The notes beneath the pieces are model-generated. The model was not told the DNA's origin, did no database searches, and saw nothing but the letters and a program-made list of their open reading frames with translations. A DNA stretch of 64,000 nt from Novipirellula herctigrandis. GTDB lineage: Bacteria; Planctomycetota; Planctomycetia; Pirellulales; Pirellulaceae. Of this stretch, positions 34,819 to 43,693 are shown one piece after another. The first letter of the stretch is position 1. Each line of letters opens with the position of its first letter. The stretch spans positions 3,334,784 to 3,398,783 of the forward strand of contig SJPJ01000001.1 in assembly GCA_007859835.1 (NCBI GenBank), in the 5' to 3' direction. The translations under genes and the position numbers were made by a program.

Positions 34819-36996
34819 CTAGAAGTGGTTCCGATTCCACTCTTTCCAGTCGATATGGTTCGCGTTGTCGCAACAATCACTGATCGCGTTAGCCAACCAG
34901 CGCAGGTGGGCCGTGGCAATCATCGTCCGTAAGACAGATGCTTGAACCTCGTCGTTTTCAGCAGCCGATCGGCGAAGTTCGGCACACTGCGATTCGATGT
35001 CGCGAATCCGTGCTGTGGTGTCCGGCAGATCCGGTGCCGGTTCGAGGTTGGCAAGCGCGTCAGCGATTGATTGGAAGGATGCAGCGCAGGTATCGTAAAG
35101 TCGTTGGTAGGGATCGCGTAGCGGATCAGGGATCGAGTCAACGGACTTGCGACGAGAATCCTCCGCAGATTCGAGCCAGAGTGCCGCCCGCTGGATCGAT
35201 TCCACCATCGCCTGCGTACGGCGGCCGTATGCGTCTGGAAACCGTCGGTAGTTGACCAGTCTCGACCACATATGCATTTGCTTGATGAGACCCAGTCGTT
35301 GCTTCCGACCGGATTGAATGGTCGTTGTTGTTGCTGGCGAATCTGGCGGAGTGTTCGTCAGACTCTGCATCGACTGGCCGCATCCGGCAAAGAAGGAACG
35401 GACCTGCGTTAAGAACTTCTGTTCAGGAACAACCGTCGAAAAAAGACCAAAGATCAACACCGGAACTCCGAATCCGCCACACAAGCCGAGCCACATTTCG
35501 AAGAACGAAGAGAAGGAGTACGACTGCCGCTGCTCATCCAAGGACAACAGCGCGATCAGGAACAGTGACGAGAACATGGCCAGCAGGCTGGCTTGCGGTT
35601 TTGGGTTCGACTGCCAATACAGCAACGGTACGAACACTACCACAAGCCAAGGAATGAGTTCCACGTATTGGTCGATGCGTGGCATGATTCCGAAGTACAG
35701 AACGGCCGCGATCAAAGGGCCGACGAGGAGACTGAGCAACATCTGGCGACTGATCATCATCAGCGGCATCAAGCAATTGAAACAGATTGCCAGCACCAGG
35801 AAGATCATCGCCAGCGACAAACCCATCGGCCATTGCGTCTGTATGAAAAGCAATATGGTCAGCAGCATCACCACACTGCCCAACGCGGCCTTTTGGACTT
35901 GTACACTTCTTAGGCTGAACGGTTCGCGTGTTGGCGAGGGAGGCGGCGGAGACGTTTGGCCGGGATCCTCAACACAGGCCAGCGCCGCACGGACTTTTGC
36001 AGCACTGGACGCGACGATGTTCAGTTGATCTGCGATCATCGCGTCCTGCAATGATTCGCTCGTGTCCAGTCTGCCGAGATCCGACTCACCCGTCGTGGAT
36101 TCGCGATTTAGCGCCTCGGCGTCGCGTTCGCGTACGAGATCGCTCGCGAGCCCTCTCAATTCGCCATCGATCATTTGCATCGTAGAATGCAAATGATCAC
36201 CCATGATCGGCGATGTGAGGTTACGGCTACTCGTGATGCTGCTGCGTACGCTGAGGAGCGCCAGCAATAAATCCTGAAGCTGACCGATCAACTGCTGGTA
36301 ACCGACATGAAATTGCTTGAAACGCTTGGTATCTACCGTGGCTGCGTCAAGCGTGCTTCGCAGCGCTGCAATCGTCTTGATTTGAGCTGTTTCGGCCCGT
36401 CTCAACGCTTCCACATCTGGCTCGTTACCAGCGACGGCAGAGCTGACCAGCGAGTGAATATGCCGGCAGCCATCGACGAAAGCGCTGAGTTGACGTTCGA
36501 AAGCCTTGCCAGCGCGCACGGGCAAGATGATCCCGTGGACGCAGTACACCACGATGACGCCAACACAAATGGTCGTGGCCCTCATGACTGCAATGTCGAA
36601 AGCGGCCGATGGATGCGCGGCGGGCAACCAGCCGGCAAGGGCGAGAGTGACAAGAAAGATCATCCAGGCGTACGGTTCCCGGCTCTTCTGAAGGCGGTAA
36701 AGTCCAATCCCCGTTAGCACAACCATGCCCAGAATGAACAACCGGCGATCGTGCGCGAACATCGCAATCATGGCGACTCCGGTCATCGAACCGCTGAGTG
36801 TTCCGAGAATATAGAGTATTGTTTTTTTGAATGTCGCTCCAAAAAATGCTGTCTGCATGGTGACCATCAGGATGGCCATGAAGGACGGTTTCCAGTCGAG
36901 ACTGAGGGTGATTCCGAGAGCCAGGACGATTGCCAGACAAGTCTTCAGCGCAAGTAACAGCCGTGCGGAGTCCAATCCTAAGAACAGACTCTTCAT
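34819..36996 (-). CDS. FUSC/AaeB-like inner-membrane efflux protein
   Basis: The 725-residue protein belongs to the FUSC family, which exports aromatic acids such as fusaric acid or p-hydroxybenzoic acid. It shows two blocks of membrane helices, near residues 10-160 (FLGLDSARLLLALKTCLAIV and VTLALAGWLPAAHP) and 360-520 (MLLTILLFIQTQWPMGLSLA), separated by a soluble helical region. The ATG at 36996 overlaps the HlyD stop as ATGA, so the two genes are translationally coupled. The real substrate is unknown. Confidence 0.9.
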   Translation of the reverse strand: MKSLFLGLDSARLLLALKTCLAIVLALGITLSLDWKPSFMAILMVTMQTAFFGATFKKTILYILGTLSGSMTGVAMIAMFAHDRRLFILGMVVLTGIGLYRLQKSREPYAWMIFLVTLALAGWLPAAHPSAAFDIAVMRATTICVGVIVVYCVHGIILPVRAGKAFERQLSAFVDGCRHIHSLVSSAVAGNEPDVEALRRAETAQIKTIAALRSTLDAATVDTKRFKQFHVGYQQLIGQLQDLLLALLSVRSSITSSRNLTSPIMGDHLHSTMQMIDGELRGLASDLVRERDAEALNRESTTGESDLGRLDTSESLQDAMIADQLNIVASSAAKVRAALACVEDPGQTSPPPPSPTREPFSLRSVQVQKAALGSVVMLLTILLFIQTQWPMGLSLAMIFLVLAICFNCLMPLMMISRQMLLSLLVGPLIAAVLYFGIMPRIDQYVELIPWLVVVFVPLLYWQSNPKPQASLLAMFSSLFLIALLSLDEQRQSYSFSSFFEMWLGLCGGFGVPVLIFGLFSTVVPEQKFLTQVRSFFAGCGQSMQSLTNTPPDSPATTTTIQSGRKQRLGLIKQMHMWSRLVNYRRFPDAYGRRTQAMVESIQRAALWLESAEDSRRKSVDSIPDPLRDPYQRLYDTCAASFQSIADALANLEPAPDLPDTTARIRDIESQCAELRRSAAENDEVQASVLRTMIATAHLRWLANAISDCCDNANHIDWKEWNRNHF

Positions 36997-38285
36997 TTCG
37001 AGTTCCGCCGGTTGGGTTCGATCGCCACCGACGCGGTTGTTCCGGCAACCAGTTGGATACTCTCGGGCACGTCTTCCAGGCGAATGCGGACTGGCACCCG
37101 TTGCGGCAGGCGAACCCAATCAAACGTCGGCTGGACTTGGGGCACCAGATTTGCGCTACCTTCGGTATTGGCGATGCCCGGAGGATTGACCGCGTAACCG
37201 ATGCTGTCCACTACGCCGCGCAGTTTGATGTCTGGATGGCTCATCAGGGTGACAATGGCACGGTCACCCGGATGAATATGTCTCAGCTTGGATTCTTGGA
37301 AATAGCCATCCACCCGGAAGGAGCCGCTATCGACGAATGCGGCGATCGGTGTCCCGGTCGAACCGAACTGTCCCTGATCGACGTCAAAGTTGGTGATGTA
37401 GCCGTCACATGGCGCGAAAACCGAGGTCCAACTCAAGTTGAGCTGCGCCTTTTCGAGTTGGACTTTGGCTGTCCGGACGCGTACATTGGCATCCCCGGGC
37501 TGACCGAGATTTGCCTGAGCCTTGTCCCGGTCCGCGTTGACGGTAATCACCGCGGCCTGAGCCTCGGCCAAGCCGTTTTGCGAGATGACCAACCGGGCTC
37601 GAGCTTCTCCCTCGGCGGCTTGGGCCTGATTAACGGCTGCTTGTGCCTGGACGAGGCCGGCATTCGCACTGCGGAGTTGAGCCTTCACGGCATCGACGGC
37701 TGACGCTTTGGCTTCAGCCGTTTCCACGGAGCCAGCTTTGCTCTTCGCCAGACGCTTCGCTCTTTCGGCCTCGCGCTGGGCTTCTGCCAAATTTGCTTCG
37801 ATTTCTGCGATCATTGCGCGAGCTGACTCGATGCCGGACTCAGCCTCGGTGACAACTGCTTCCGCAGATTGGATGCCAGCATCCGCCTGCGCGATCTGAC
37901 CTTCTGCCGAAGTGACAGCGGCGTTACGCTGCTTGATGGTTGCTTCCGCCGCTCTCAAGCCCGCCTCCAACGCTTCGACGTCTTCACGTGCCTGATCCAG
38001 TTGGACCTGGGCTTGATCGACTGCCAACTGATAGTCGCTGGGATCGATTTTGAAGAGCAAGTCGCCTTTGGAGACGAATTGATTGTCCTTCACCACCACC
38101 TCGACGATATAGCCTGACACCCGGGGCGCGACCTCGACGATGTGCGCCCGCACCTGTCCATCACGGGTCCACGGTTGATTCGTCCAACGTTGATAGACGA
38201 AATACGCCGCCGTAAGCGCAGCGAGAAACAACACGAATGTTGGCAGTTTCGAAGCGACGTTCTTGAGGGTGCTTTGTATTGTCAT
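36993..38285 (-). CDS. HlyD/EmrA-type periplasmic adaptor protein
   Basis: The 430-residue adaptor has an N-terminal membrane anchor (PTFVLFLAALTAAYFVYQRW) and the lipoyl-like halves VAPRVSGYIVEVVVKDNQFV and VFAPCDGYITNFDVDQGQF. Between them is an unusually long Ala/Glu/Gln-rich coiled coil of about 190 residues. The beta-barrel motif FQESKLRHIHPGDRAIVTLM follows. It should link the FUSC pump and the outer-membrane factor. Its stop codon overlaps the FUSC start by four bases, and its start lies six bases from the DUF1656 stop. Confidence 0.93.
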   Translation of the reverse strand: MTIQSTLKNVASKLPTFVLFLAALTAAYFVYQRWTNQPWTRDGQVRAHIVEVAPRVSGYIVEVVVKDNQFVSKGDLLFKIDPSDYQLAVDQAQVQLDQAREDVEALEAGLRAAEATIKQRNAAVTSAEGQIAQADAGIQSAEAVVTEAESGIESARAMIAEIEANLAEAQREAERAKRLAKSKAGSVETAEAKASAVDAVKAQLRSANAGLVQAQAAVNQAQAAEGEARARLVISQNGLAEAQAAVITVNADRDKAQANLGQPGDANVRVRTAKVQLEKAQLNLSWTSVFAPCDGYITNFDVDQGQFGSTGTPIAAFVDSGSFRVDGYFQESKLRHIHPGDRAIVTLMSHPDIKLRGVVDSIGYAVNPPGIANTEGSANLVPQVQPTFDWVRLPQRVPVRIRLEDVPESIQLVAGTTASVAIEPNRRNSK

Positions 38286-38291
38286 GATTGT

Positions 38292-38513
38292 TTAGGGTCT
38301 GATAATGAACAGACCAATGAGTGTTGTCGTTAGCAACCACAGCGCAGTGAAGGCCAAGGGAGGATGCCAGAAGAAGCGGTCGAGTCGTAACAAATCAAAT
38401 ACCCTCGCGAGGACCAATGCGCAGAACAGACCGGCCAAGATCGATACAAAGAGTGGCGGAAAGTACAGCCCCAGTATCTCAACTTCGCATGGAATATCGT
38501 TGAACATGGCCAT
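38292..38513 (-). CDS. DUF1656 small membrane protein
   Basis: This 73-residue protein with two membrane helices (FPPLFVSILAGLFCALVLA and LAFTALWLLTTTLIGLFII) matches DUF1656, like AaeX, which precedes the AaeA/AaeB-type adaptor and pump in many Gram-negative bacteria. The opening EVEILGLYFPPLF is typical. It is the first gene of the efflux operon and lies about 190 bases downstream of an island-2 promoter element. Confidence 0.88.
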   Translation of the reverse strand: MAMFNDIPCEVEILGLYFPPLFVSILAGLFCALVLARVFDLLRLDRFFWHPPLAFTALWLLTTTLIGLFIIRP

Positions 38514-38699
38514 TTTCCATTACGAATGACGGCAGCACGGAATCAATCACGAACAAAAATAAGGCGGTCGAACTAACCCTACCGGCACGGCCGACATCGC
38601 ATACACAGAATACGGACCGACCGTACCGTTGAGAATCGGCACGATGATCAGAACGCCGCTCCCGAAGGTGAAGCCAACGGTGTCGCTGTTGCACTAATG

Positions 38700-38756
38700 A
38701 GTATGCACATGGAAACCACGAAAGTACATCGCTCACAAAGAGGGATAAATGAGTGA
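38700..38756 (-). promoter_or_regulatory. Island-2 element 2 upstream of the efflux operon
   Basis: On the minus strand the box (38730-38756) reads TCACTCATTTATCCCTC followed by TTTGTGAGCG, and CATACT (38700-38705) follows after 24 bases. About 45 further bases are shared with elements 3 and 4, including TCGTGGTTTCCA. The gap between this element and the DUF1656 gene has coding-like sequence (FGSGVLIIVPILNGTVG) that may be a gene remnant. Confidence 0.75.
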
Positions 38757-38854
38757 GGCGTTGGGATGGAAAATGGCTGCGAAGCGTTTGTTCACATGCC
38801 CTTTACCATTTCCAAGTGGGTTTGCCGCAGCTTGGGTCTGGGGTGAGCGGATGA

Positions 38855-39202
38855 TCACTCTCCGCTGAATTGTTTGACGGTATCGGCTAACGCCCGCGTT
38901 GCAACCGCAACCGTCAATCCCGTAAACAGCATCCCGTTTATCCCGATCCCGACGCTGACCACACGTCCCCAAGTGGTCACTGGCTCGATATCGCCATAAC
39001 CAATGGTCAGCCCCGTGATGAAGGCGAAGTAGATCGATTCGCCTACTTGCAGACCTTCGAGATACGAGATCAAGACGCCGCCCAATACCATCTGCACAAG
39101 CAGTACGATGAACAAATGACGGACGATGAATACGTACTTTGAGAAGAATCGAACGACGGTAAAAAATTCGTTTTGCTCGTTGTTCATATCACAGGTATCC
39201 AT
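38855..39202 (-). CDS. Two-transmembrane K+ channel pore protein
   Basis: A small ion channel with one pore loop: LFIVLLVQMVLGGVLISYLE, then the selectivity filter in FITGLTIGYGDIEPVTTWG, then VVSVGIGINGMLFTGLTVAV. The TIGYGD filter is diagnostic of K+ selectivity. The start is uncertain: ATG at 39202 is chosen here, ATG at 39187 is possible, and a TTG at 39238 would overlap the antiporter stop by three bases. It lies directly downstream of the antiporter gene, so the pair could control K+ and proton balance. Confidence 0.87.
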   Translation of the reverse strand: MDTCDMNNEQNEFFTVVRFFSKYVFIVRHLFIVLLVQMVLGGVLISYLEGLQVGESIYFAFITGLTIGYGDIEPVTTWGRVVSVGIGINGMLFTGLTVAVATRALADTVKQFSGE

Positions 39203-39234
39203 GTTTGATTGTCGTGACGATCGCCGCAACGGTG

Positions 39235-40452
39235 TCAAATCATACCGCCACGTGCGTCGACGCGAGCCCCGTACTTCGCTGCGAGTGGATTGGCCGAAAG
39301 TCCGTGCAACACGATACTCAAAACGATCGTCCAGACCACCACTGCCACAATCGTATCGTTGCCCGTTAACTTCTCGCCGACGACCATCACCACGAAGACA
39401 ATACTGGCCAGTCCTCGGGGACCAAACCAGCCCATGAATAGCAACGTGTCACGTTGGAATCCTGTTCCGATCAGGCACAAGAAGACCGGCAACATCCGCA
39501 CGACGGTCAAACTGAGAAGTGCGTACACCAACACTTGCCAGCTGAATCCAGGCAGCAGCAGACCGAGGATCACCGTCCCGAATGTAAACCAGGTCACCAT
39601 GGCGACAGCGTCGGCCGTGCCTTCCGCAGCATCCAAAAATTGCTCTTTGTGCTGCTTGGTTAAGGCTCCAAAGGTCAGACCTCCAACGAACGACGCGATG
39701 AATCCGGAGCCTCCCAGCCACTGCGCCAGACCAAAACATAAGAGAGCGAGCGCAATGATCGGCATCTGCAACCAAGTGTCCGATACCCAACCGCGGCTCG
39801 CGCAGTTTCGCAGAGCAAATCCGCCGACCACCGCAAGTGCAAGACCGACCGCCACTCCGATCCCAATGACTTCCAGTGGCAATTGCATAACGAGCCCGGC
39901 GGATTCGGAAGCTTCGACCGAGCCAGCTGCCAGTGCGAGAAAGAACAAGATCACCGGCACGCAGATGCCGTCATTCAAACCGCTCTCGACATTCAGGCTC
40001 TCCCGCACCTTCGCGGGCACGACCGGATTCGTGACAACCGCTTTCCCGAGCGCCGCATCCGTGGGCGCCAGCATCGTTGCGATCAGCGCGATTTCAAAAA
40101 AGCTGAGATCACCAAAGATCCACCAAGCCAATCCGAGTCCCATGGCAATGGTCAGTGGCAAGCCGATCAGTAAGAGACGCACGGGAATCGCCTCGACGCG
40201 CCGCAGAACGCTCAGGTTGGCATTGGAAGAGTCGGTGAAAAGACAAATCGCGAGTGCAATTTCGGCCAACCGGCTGATGGCTTCACCATCGACCGATAAG
40301 TCAATCAGACCGAGCAGATGGGGGCCGAAAAGCATGCCCACTGCGACGTAAACAAACGCACCATTGACCGGTGTTTTCTCAAGCCGCGACGCAATCAGAC
40401 TGTATGCGAACGCGAATGCGGCGAAAACGGTTAGGATCTGATACCCGGACAT
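39235..40452 (-). CDS. CPA1-type cation/proton antiporter
   Basis: This 405-residue membrane protein has about 11-12 helices and the antiporter motifs ATMLAPTDAALGKAVVTN and ESGLNDGICVPVILFFLALA, with the Asn-Asp pair in the ND dyad. FMGWFGPRGLASIVFVVMVV is a further signature. It resembles NhaP-type Na+ or K+/H+ antiporters. The K+ channel gene follows at once, and a C-terminal CobW fragment ends four bases upstream. The nearest promoter element is element 3 at about 40.7 kb. Confidence 0.9.
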   Translation of the reverse strand: MSGYQILTVFAAFAFAYSLIASRLEKTPVNGAFVYVAVGMLFGPHLLGLIDLSVDGEAISRLAEIALAICLFTDSSNANLSVLRRVEAIPVRLLLIGLPLTIAMGLGLAWWIFGDLSFFEIALIATMLAPTDAALGKAVVTNPVVPAKVRESLNVESGLNDGICVPVILFFLALAAGSVEASESAGLVMQLPLEVIGIGVAVGLALAVVGGFALRNCASRGWVSDTWLQMPIIALALLCFGLAQWLGGSGFIASFVGGLTFGALTKQHKEQFLDAAEGTADAVAMVTWFTFGTVILGLLLPGFSWQVLVYALLSLTVVRMLPVFLCLIGTGFQRDTLLFMGWFGPRGLASIVFVVMVVGEKLTGNDTIVAVVVWTIVLSIVLHGLSANPLAAKYGARVDARGGMI

Positions 40453-40455
40453 GGT

Positions 40456-40590
40456 TTACTCTTTCGTTGAATCGGCTGGTTCACGAAGCCCGAGCTTGCG
40501 CGTCAGCCGCAGGATCCGCAATTGTGTTTCGTCTCCCATCACAGCGCAGGCATCAAAGGCTTGCTGCAGAATCGCTTGACATCCCGGTGT
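40456..40590 (-). pseudogene. C-terminal fragment of a CobW-type GTPase
   Basis: The minus-strand frame ending at 40456 reads LQQAFDACAVMGDETQLRIL then RLTRKLGL, which matches the C-terminus of the intact CobW protein encoded at 43694 (LQAAFENCIGTGDESQSPIL then RLKRLLE). The rest of the gene is missing. The N-terminal counterpart may be the fragment at 41808-42140, separated from this one by about 1.2 kb that includes the SpoIIAA-like gene. Confidence 0.65.
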
Positions 40591-40661
40591 GGATGACCAC
40601 GGAAAGGATCTTGCATCGCAGTTAGCAAAGGCCATTGCATTGCCCGTGCGGTGATTAGATC

Positions 40662-40718
40662 AGTATGCAGGTGGAAACCACGACAGCACATCGCTCATAA
40701 AGAGGGATAAACGAGTGA
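40662..40718 (-). promoter_or_regulatory. Island-2 element 3 upstream of the antiporter unit
   Basis: The box (40692-40718) reads TCACTCGTTTATCCCTC then TTTATGAGCG on the minus strand, with CATACT (40662-40667) 24 bases further. The intervening TGTGCTGTCGTGGTTTCCAC is shared with element 4 with few differences. Confidence 0.78.
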
Positions 40719-40772
40719 TTTCAGGCGAAATGCATGGTGGTATTGAGTAAACGGTCGTTTGGCCGAATGACT

Positions 40773-41138
40773 TCACAACGATGTGGTCAGCCAATCCTTC
40801 GCCTCATCCAAATGGGAATGGTCGAAGTACTCGATCGTTCCCCAGGTAAACGGCCGGCAAAAACATGCGATTTCTTCCAGCCATGTGACCTCGTCGACGA
40901 TGGCCAGACGCTCGATCGCTTTCCAGTGCCGAAGATCGAACTTCATGTTCTTCCAATTCGAACCGAGCGTCCAGCCGATGCAGCTGCGCATCTCGAACAA
41001 CACACGAACTTTGCCGTGCACATGAGCGTGCTGTTCGACAGCATCCGCAAAGGTTACATACGATCCGTTTGTCAACTGACCCGTCGCTTCCACGTGCAGC
41101 AACATGTCAGAGGAAGTAATTTCTAAGTCTGCAGCCAT
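40773..41138 (-). CDS. SpoIIAA-like (STAS-type) protein
   Basis: This 121-residue protein matches the SpoIIAA-like family (DUF3478), with GKVRVLFEMRSCIGWTLG, AIERLAIVDEVTWLEEIAC and ends in YFDHSHLDEAKDWL. The fold is that of STAS domains, but the phosphorylatable serine of true anti-sigma-factor antagonists is not evident. Members often accompany transport or stress genes. It stands alone behind island-2 element 4 (about 130-190 bases upstream). A partial second copy exists at 32877-32990. Confidence 0.8.
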   Translation of the reverse strand: MAADLEITSSDMLLHVEATGQLTNGSYVTFADAVEQHAHVHGKVRVLFEMRSCIGWTLGSNWKNMKFDLRHWKAIERLAIVDEVTWLEEIACFCRPFTWGTIEYFDHSHLDEAKDWLTTSL

Positions 41139-41268
41139 GTGTCGCTCCCGTTAATCACAATCGATGCATTTGTTCTCGTGATAGGACCAGCATGCGAAAA
41201 TTCCACGAGCATCTACCATTTGTAATCATTCGCCCCACGGAATGGATTGCCCGTCCTGTCTTCACATC

Positions 41269-41325
41269 AGTATGCAGGTGGAAACCGCGAAAGCACATCA
41301 CTCATAGAGAGGGATAAAAGAGTGA
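41269..41325 (-). promoter_or_regulatory. Island-2 element 4 upstream of the SpoIIAA-like gene
   Basis: The box (41299-41325) reads TCACTCTTTTATCCCTC then TCTATGAGTG on the minus strand, with CATACT (41269-41274) 24 bases later. It is nearly identical to element 3 over about 60 bases. The region from here to 41554 holds no recognisable gene. Confidence 0.78.
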
Positions 41326-41554
41326 GGCGTTGTGCAGAGAATCCCTTTCATTGCCGCCCAATAATTCTTTTGAGAGAACGTGAGGCACGTTTTGCCTGAG
41401 GAGAAAACGCCAATGAGCAAAATCAATTCGATTGCTGCTGTGGACGCGGACCGATAGGAAAAGCCGGATAGGTTGTGATCCGATCATCACACGACCTACC
41501 AGGAAATACTCTTTGGTTTCTAGGCCCAATGGGCGTGAATTGTCTCGATGAAGG

Positions 41555-41743
41555 TTAGGTATCCCGACGCAAGAAAAGGATCGAACCAATGATGTTGGGT
41601 GCCCAGATCACTAGGTCCTGCTGGAACCCATTCAGCGACGGAATCATCGCGTCGAACGTATTGAAGTTGAACAGAATCGTGCCGACGAACTGCAGTACGC
41701 TACTGAGCCATCCGATGTCGTGGGGCCGCCAACCGAGGTGCAA
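41555..41743 (-). pseudogene. Fragment of a YrhK-like membrane protein
   Basis: The frame encodes two hydrophobic segments, DIGWLSSVLQFVGTILFNFN then IWAPNIIGSILFL. This resembles the paired-helix core of YrhK-domain proteins. Both ends are missing relative to that family. It lies between the CobW N-terminal fragment and element 4 and is probably debris. Confidence 0.45.
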
Positions 41744-41807
41744 AGGGGTCAGGTCCTGACCCGGTCCTACCCCCTTTCTTCTACCGCTTTTTGTTAACTT
41801 TTTGCGT

Positions 41808-42140
41808 CTACGAGTCTAATTTCGCATCTTCGGCTTCCAAGCGAGTTTCAATTGCTTCCAGCGTGGCAAGATCGGCTTCCTCGACGCAGCCTGCGGCAAA
41901 TTCAATTGCGCCCACCGCGTAATTTTCCGGATGGTCCGCTCGCTTTTCGAGTTTGCCAATCTCCCGGTTGGCCTTCCATTGCTGCCCCGCATTCGTTGCA
42001 GAATGTCGCTGATTCTCACTTAGAACGCAATTGAGAAGCGTAGTTTTACCAGCACCGAGAACCCCGCCGATTACGATGACGGGAACCGATGCCTGATCGG
42101 GGCGTTTCGCCAAAGCAATGTCGGAATTTTTTTGCATCAC
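41808..42140 (-). pseudogene. N-terminal fragment of a CobW-type GTPase
   Basis: The first 45 residues match the P-loop of CobW/G3E proteins (PVIVIGGVLGAGKTTLLNCV then LSENQ), but the CxCC metal motif and the rest of the GTPase are gone, replaced by an unrelated charged helical tail. The start overlaps the stop of the D-aminoacylase-like gene by four bases, mirroring the order seen upstream (amidohydrolase then CobW). It may still be translated but cannot be a working GTPase. Confidence 0.65.
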
Positions 42141-43639
42141 ACTTCCGTAACAGGTCGACGGATGGGTTTGCCGGGATAAACGCCCTCGACAATTTTGGAG
42201 TCCTTCACAACCGGGACGCCGTTGACGATGACGTGGGGTATTCCCGACGATGCCAATGATCCGTTCTCACGGGTGGAGTTGTCAGTGATGGTGTCCGAAT
42301 CGAAGATGGTGATGTCGGCATCGGCGCCCACCTGCATGCGTCCCTTGGCCGCCATCTGCGGCACGCCACACTCTTCCATGAACTTGCACAACAGGTAGCT
42401 GCTCTTAGCCACAGCGGTCATCAGCGGCATGACCTTCTGCTCGCGGACATACCGGAACACCTTGGCATAGGTTCCGGCGTTGCGTGGATGCCCATGGGCT
42501 TCGTCGTCGGGACAGCCATAGGGCACGGTCATTCCGCCCTCGGCATCCTTGCTGCCTTCACCGTCGATATAGGGCACGGCATCGCTGCCCAGGCAGACAC
42601 TCGGCCAAGCCATGGCCTTGACCATATCCTTTTCCGTGCAATGCTCGAACAGGATCGTGGCGCCGGGCTCCTTTTTGACCTCTTCTTCATAAGTCTCTTT
42701 GGTCAATGGCTGCATCGTCTTGACCAGCGTGATGTCTCCATAGGTGTGACCCATGTTGTTTTGATAGTTTTCCGGATGCAGATAGTCGGCCATCATCACC
42801 GAAGAACCAAACGTGTAGGGATACATCTCCAAAAGTACTTTCACTCCTGACTCCCGTGCTTGATCAACCATCCGGGCGACATCTTCGACCGCACTGAGAA
42901 CCTGGGCTTGATAGTGGTGAACGAGAATTCCCGCGCCATGCATATTGGCACTGGCGATCGCCTCCAGCGTGCCGAGAATACCCTCGGTAGGTAGCGACAG
43001 ACTTGAGAAACGCCCATGCACCGTGGCGAAGAGCCCGTGTTTGCCCGCCAGTCGCCAGGCTTGGTTCACTTCGTACGCGGTGAGTCCCGAGGTCGCGTAG
43101 CCAATCGGCGTGCCCACTCCCAAGCCACCCTGCCGGATCCCTTGCTCGATGAGCTCAAGAATCTGCTCAAGTTCCTCGGGTGAGGCTTGATGGACCGACC
43201 ACTGGCTTTTGGATTTCCACATCTCCAAAAACAGATTCCCAGTCGTCGTGGTGATATCACTGAAGACGACATCGCGAATCGGGAGATGGCCGACGCTTGC
43301 TCCGTAATTGGCCTGGGCCCGGCCCTCGAGGCGGTCATACCAGACGTCCACCGGCCAGGCGCCAGCTTCAAGATCCATCTGGGTTGTTCGTCCGTCGAGG
43401 ATGCCCTTCTTCACTCCGAAGGCATCGTTGGCCGAGTGCGAATGACCATCGATAAAACCCGGCGCAACAACATGACCGGCGGCATCAATGGTTTCATTGC
43501 CATCGAGTGCTTCCTCCGTGATGATCGCGATCTGGCCGTCCTTGACGCCGACGTTGCGCACCGCGTCCAATCCACTTTCGGGATCCATCACGCGTCCGCC
43601 GTTGATGACGATGTCATAGAGTTCGTTTTGTTTTGTCAT
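42137..43639 (-). CDS. D-aminoacylase-like amidohydrolase (second copy)
   Basis: This 500-residue protein belongs to the N-acyl-D-amino-acid deacylase branch of the amidohydrolase superfamily. It opens with the urease-like barrel strand DIVINGGRVMDPESGLDAV and the metal motif APGFIDGHSHS; the C-terminus has GADADITIFDSDTITDN. The region that in classical D-aminoacylase carries the zinc-ligand Cys (VVGNCG) reads DLEAGA here. It is clearly paralogous to the protein at 44879. The CobW gene lies upstream on the same strand and a CobW fragment downstream. Substrate is unknown; no signal peptide is seen. Confidence 0.85.
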   Translation of the reverse strand: MTKQNELYDIVINGGRVMDPESGLDAVRNVGVKDGQIAIITEEALDGNETIDAAGHVVAPGFIDGHSHSANDAFGVKKGILDGRTTQMDLEAGAWPVDVWYDRLEGRAQANYGASVGHLPIRDVVFSDITTTTGNLFLEMWKSKSQWSVHQASPEELEQILELIEQGIRQGGLGVGTPIGYATSGLTAYEVNQAWRLAGKHGLFATVHGRFSSLSLPTEGILGTLEAIASANMHGAGILVHHYQAQVLSAVEDVARMVDQARESGVKVLLEMYPYTFGSSVMMADYLHPENYQNNMGHTYGDITLVKTMQPLTKETYEEEVKKEPGATILFEHCTEKDMVKAMAWPSVCLGSDAVPYIDGEGSKDAEGGMTVPYGCPDDEAHGHPRNAGTYAKVFRYVREQKVMPLMTAVAKSSYLLCKFMEECGVPQMAAKGRMQVGADADITIFDSDTITDNSTRENGSLASSGIPHVIVNGVPVVKDSKIVEGVYPGKPIRRPVTEV

Positions 43640-43693
43640 CTCAAATCTCCTGGTTTGTTCTTTTCTGTTGAAGAGGCATTTCGGAAAAGTCTG

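Noticed and set aside
39290..40351. 353-residue plus-strand open frame
   Set aside because: It is antisense to the antiporter gene, and its Thr/Pro/Ser-rich sequence reflects the reverse complement of membrane helices.
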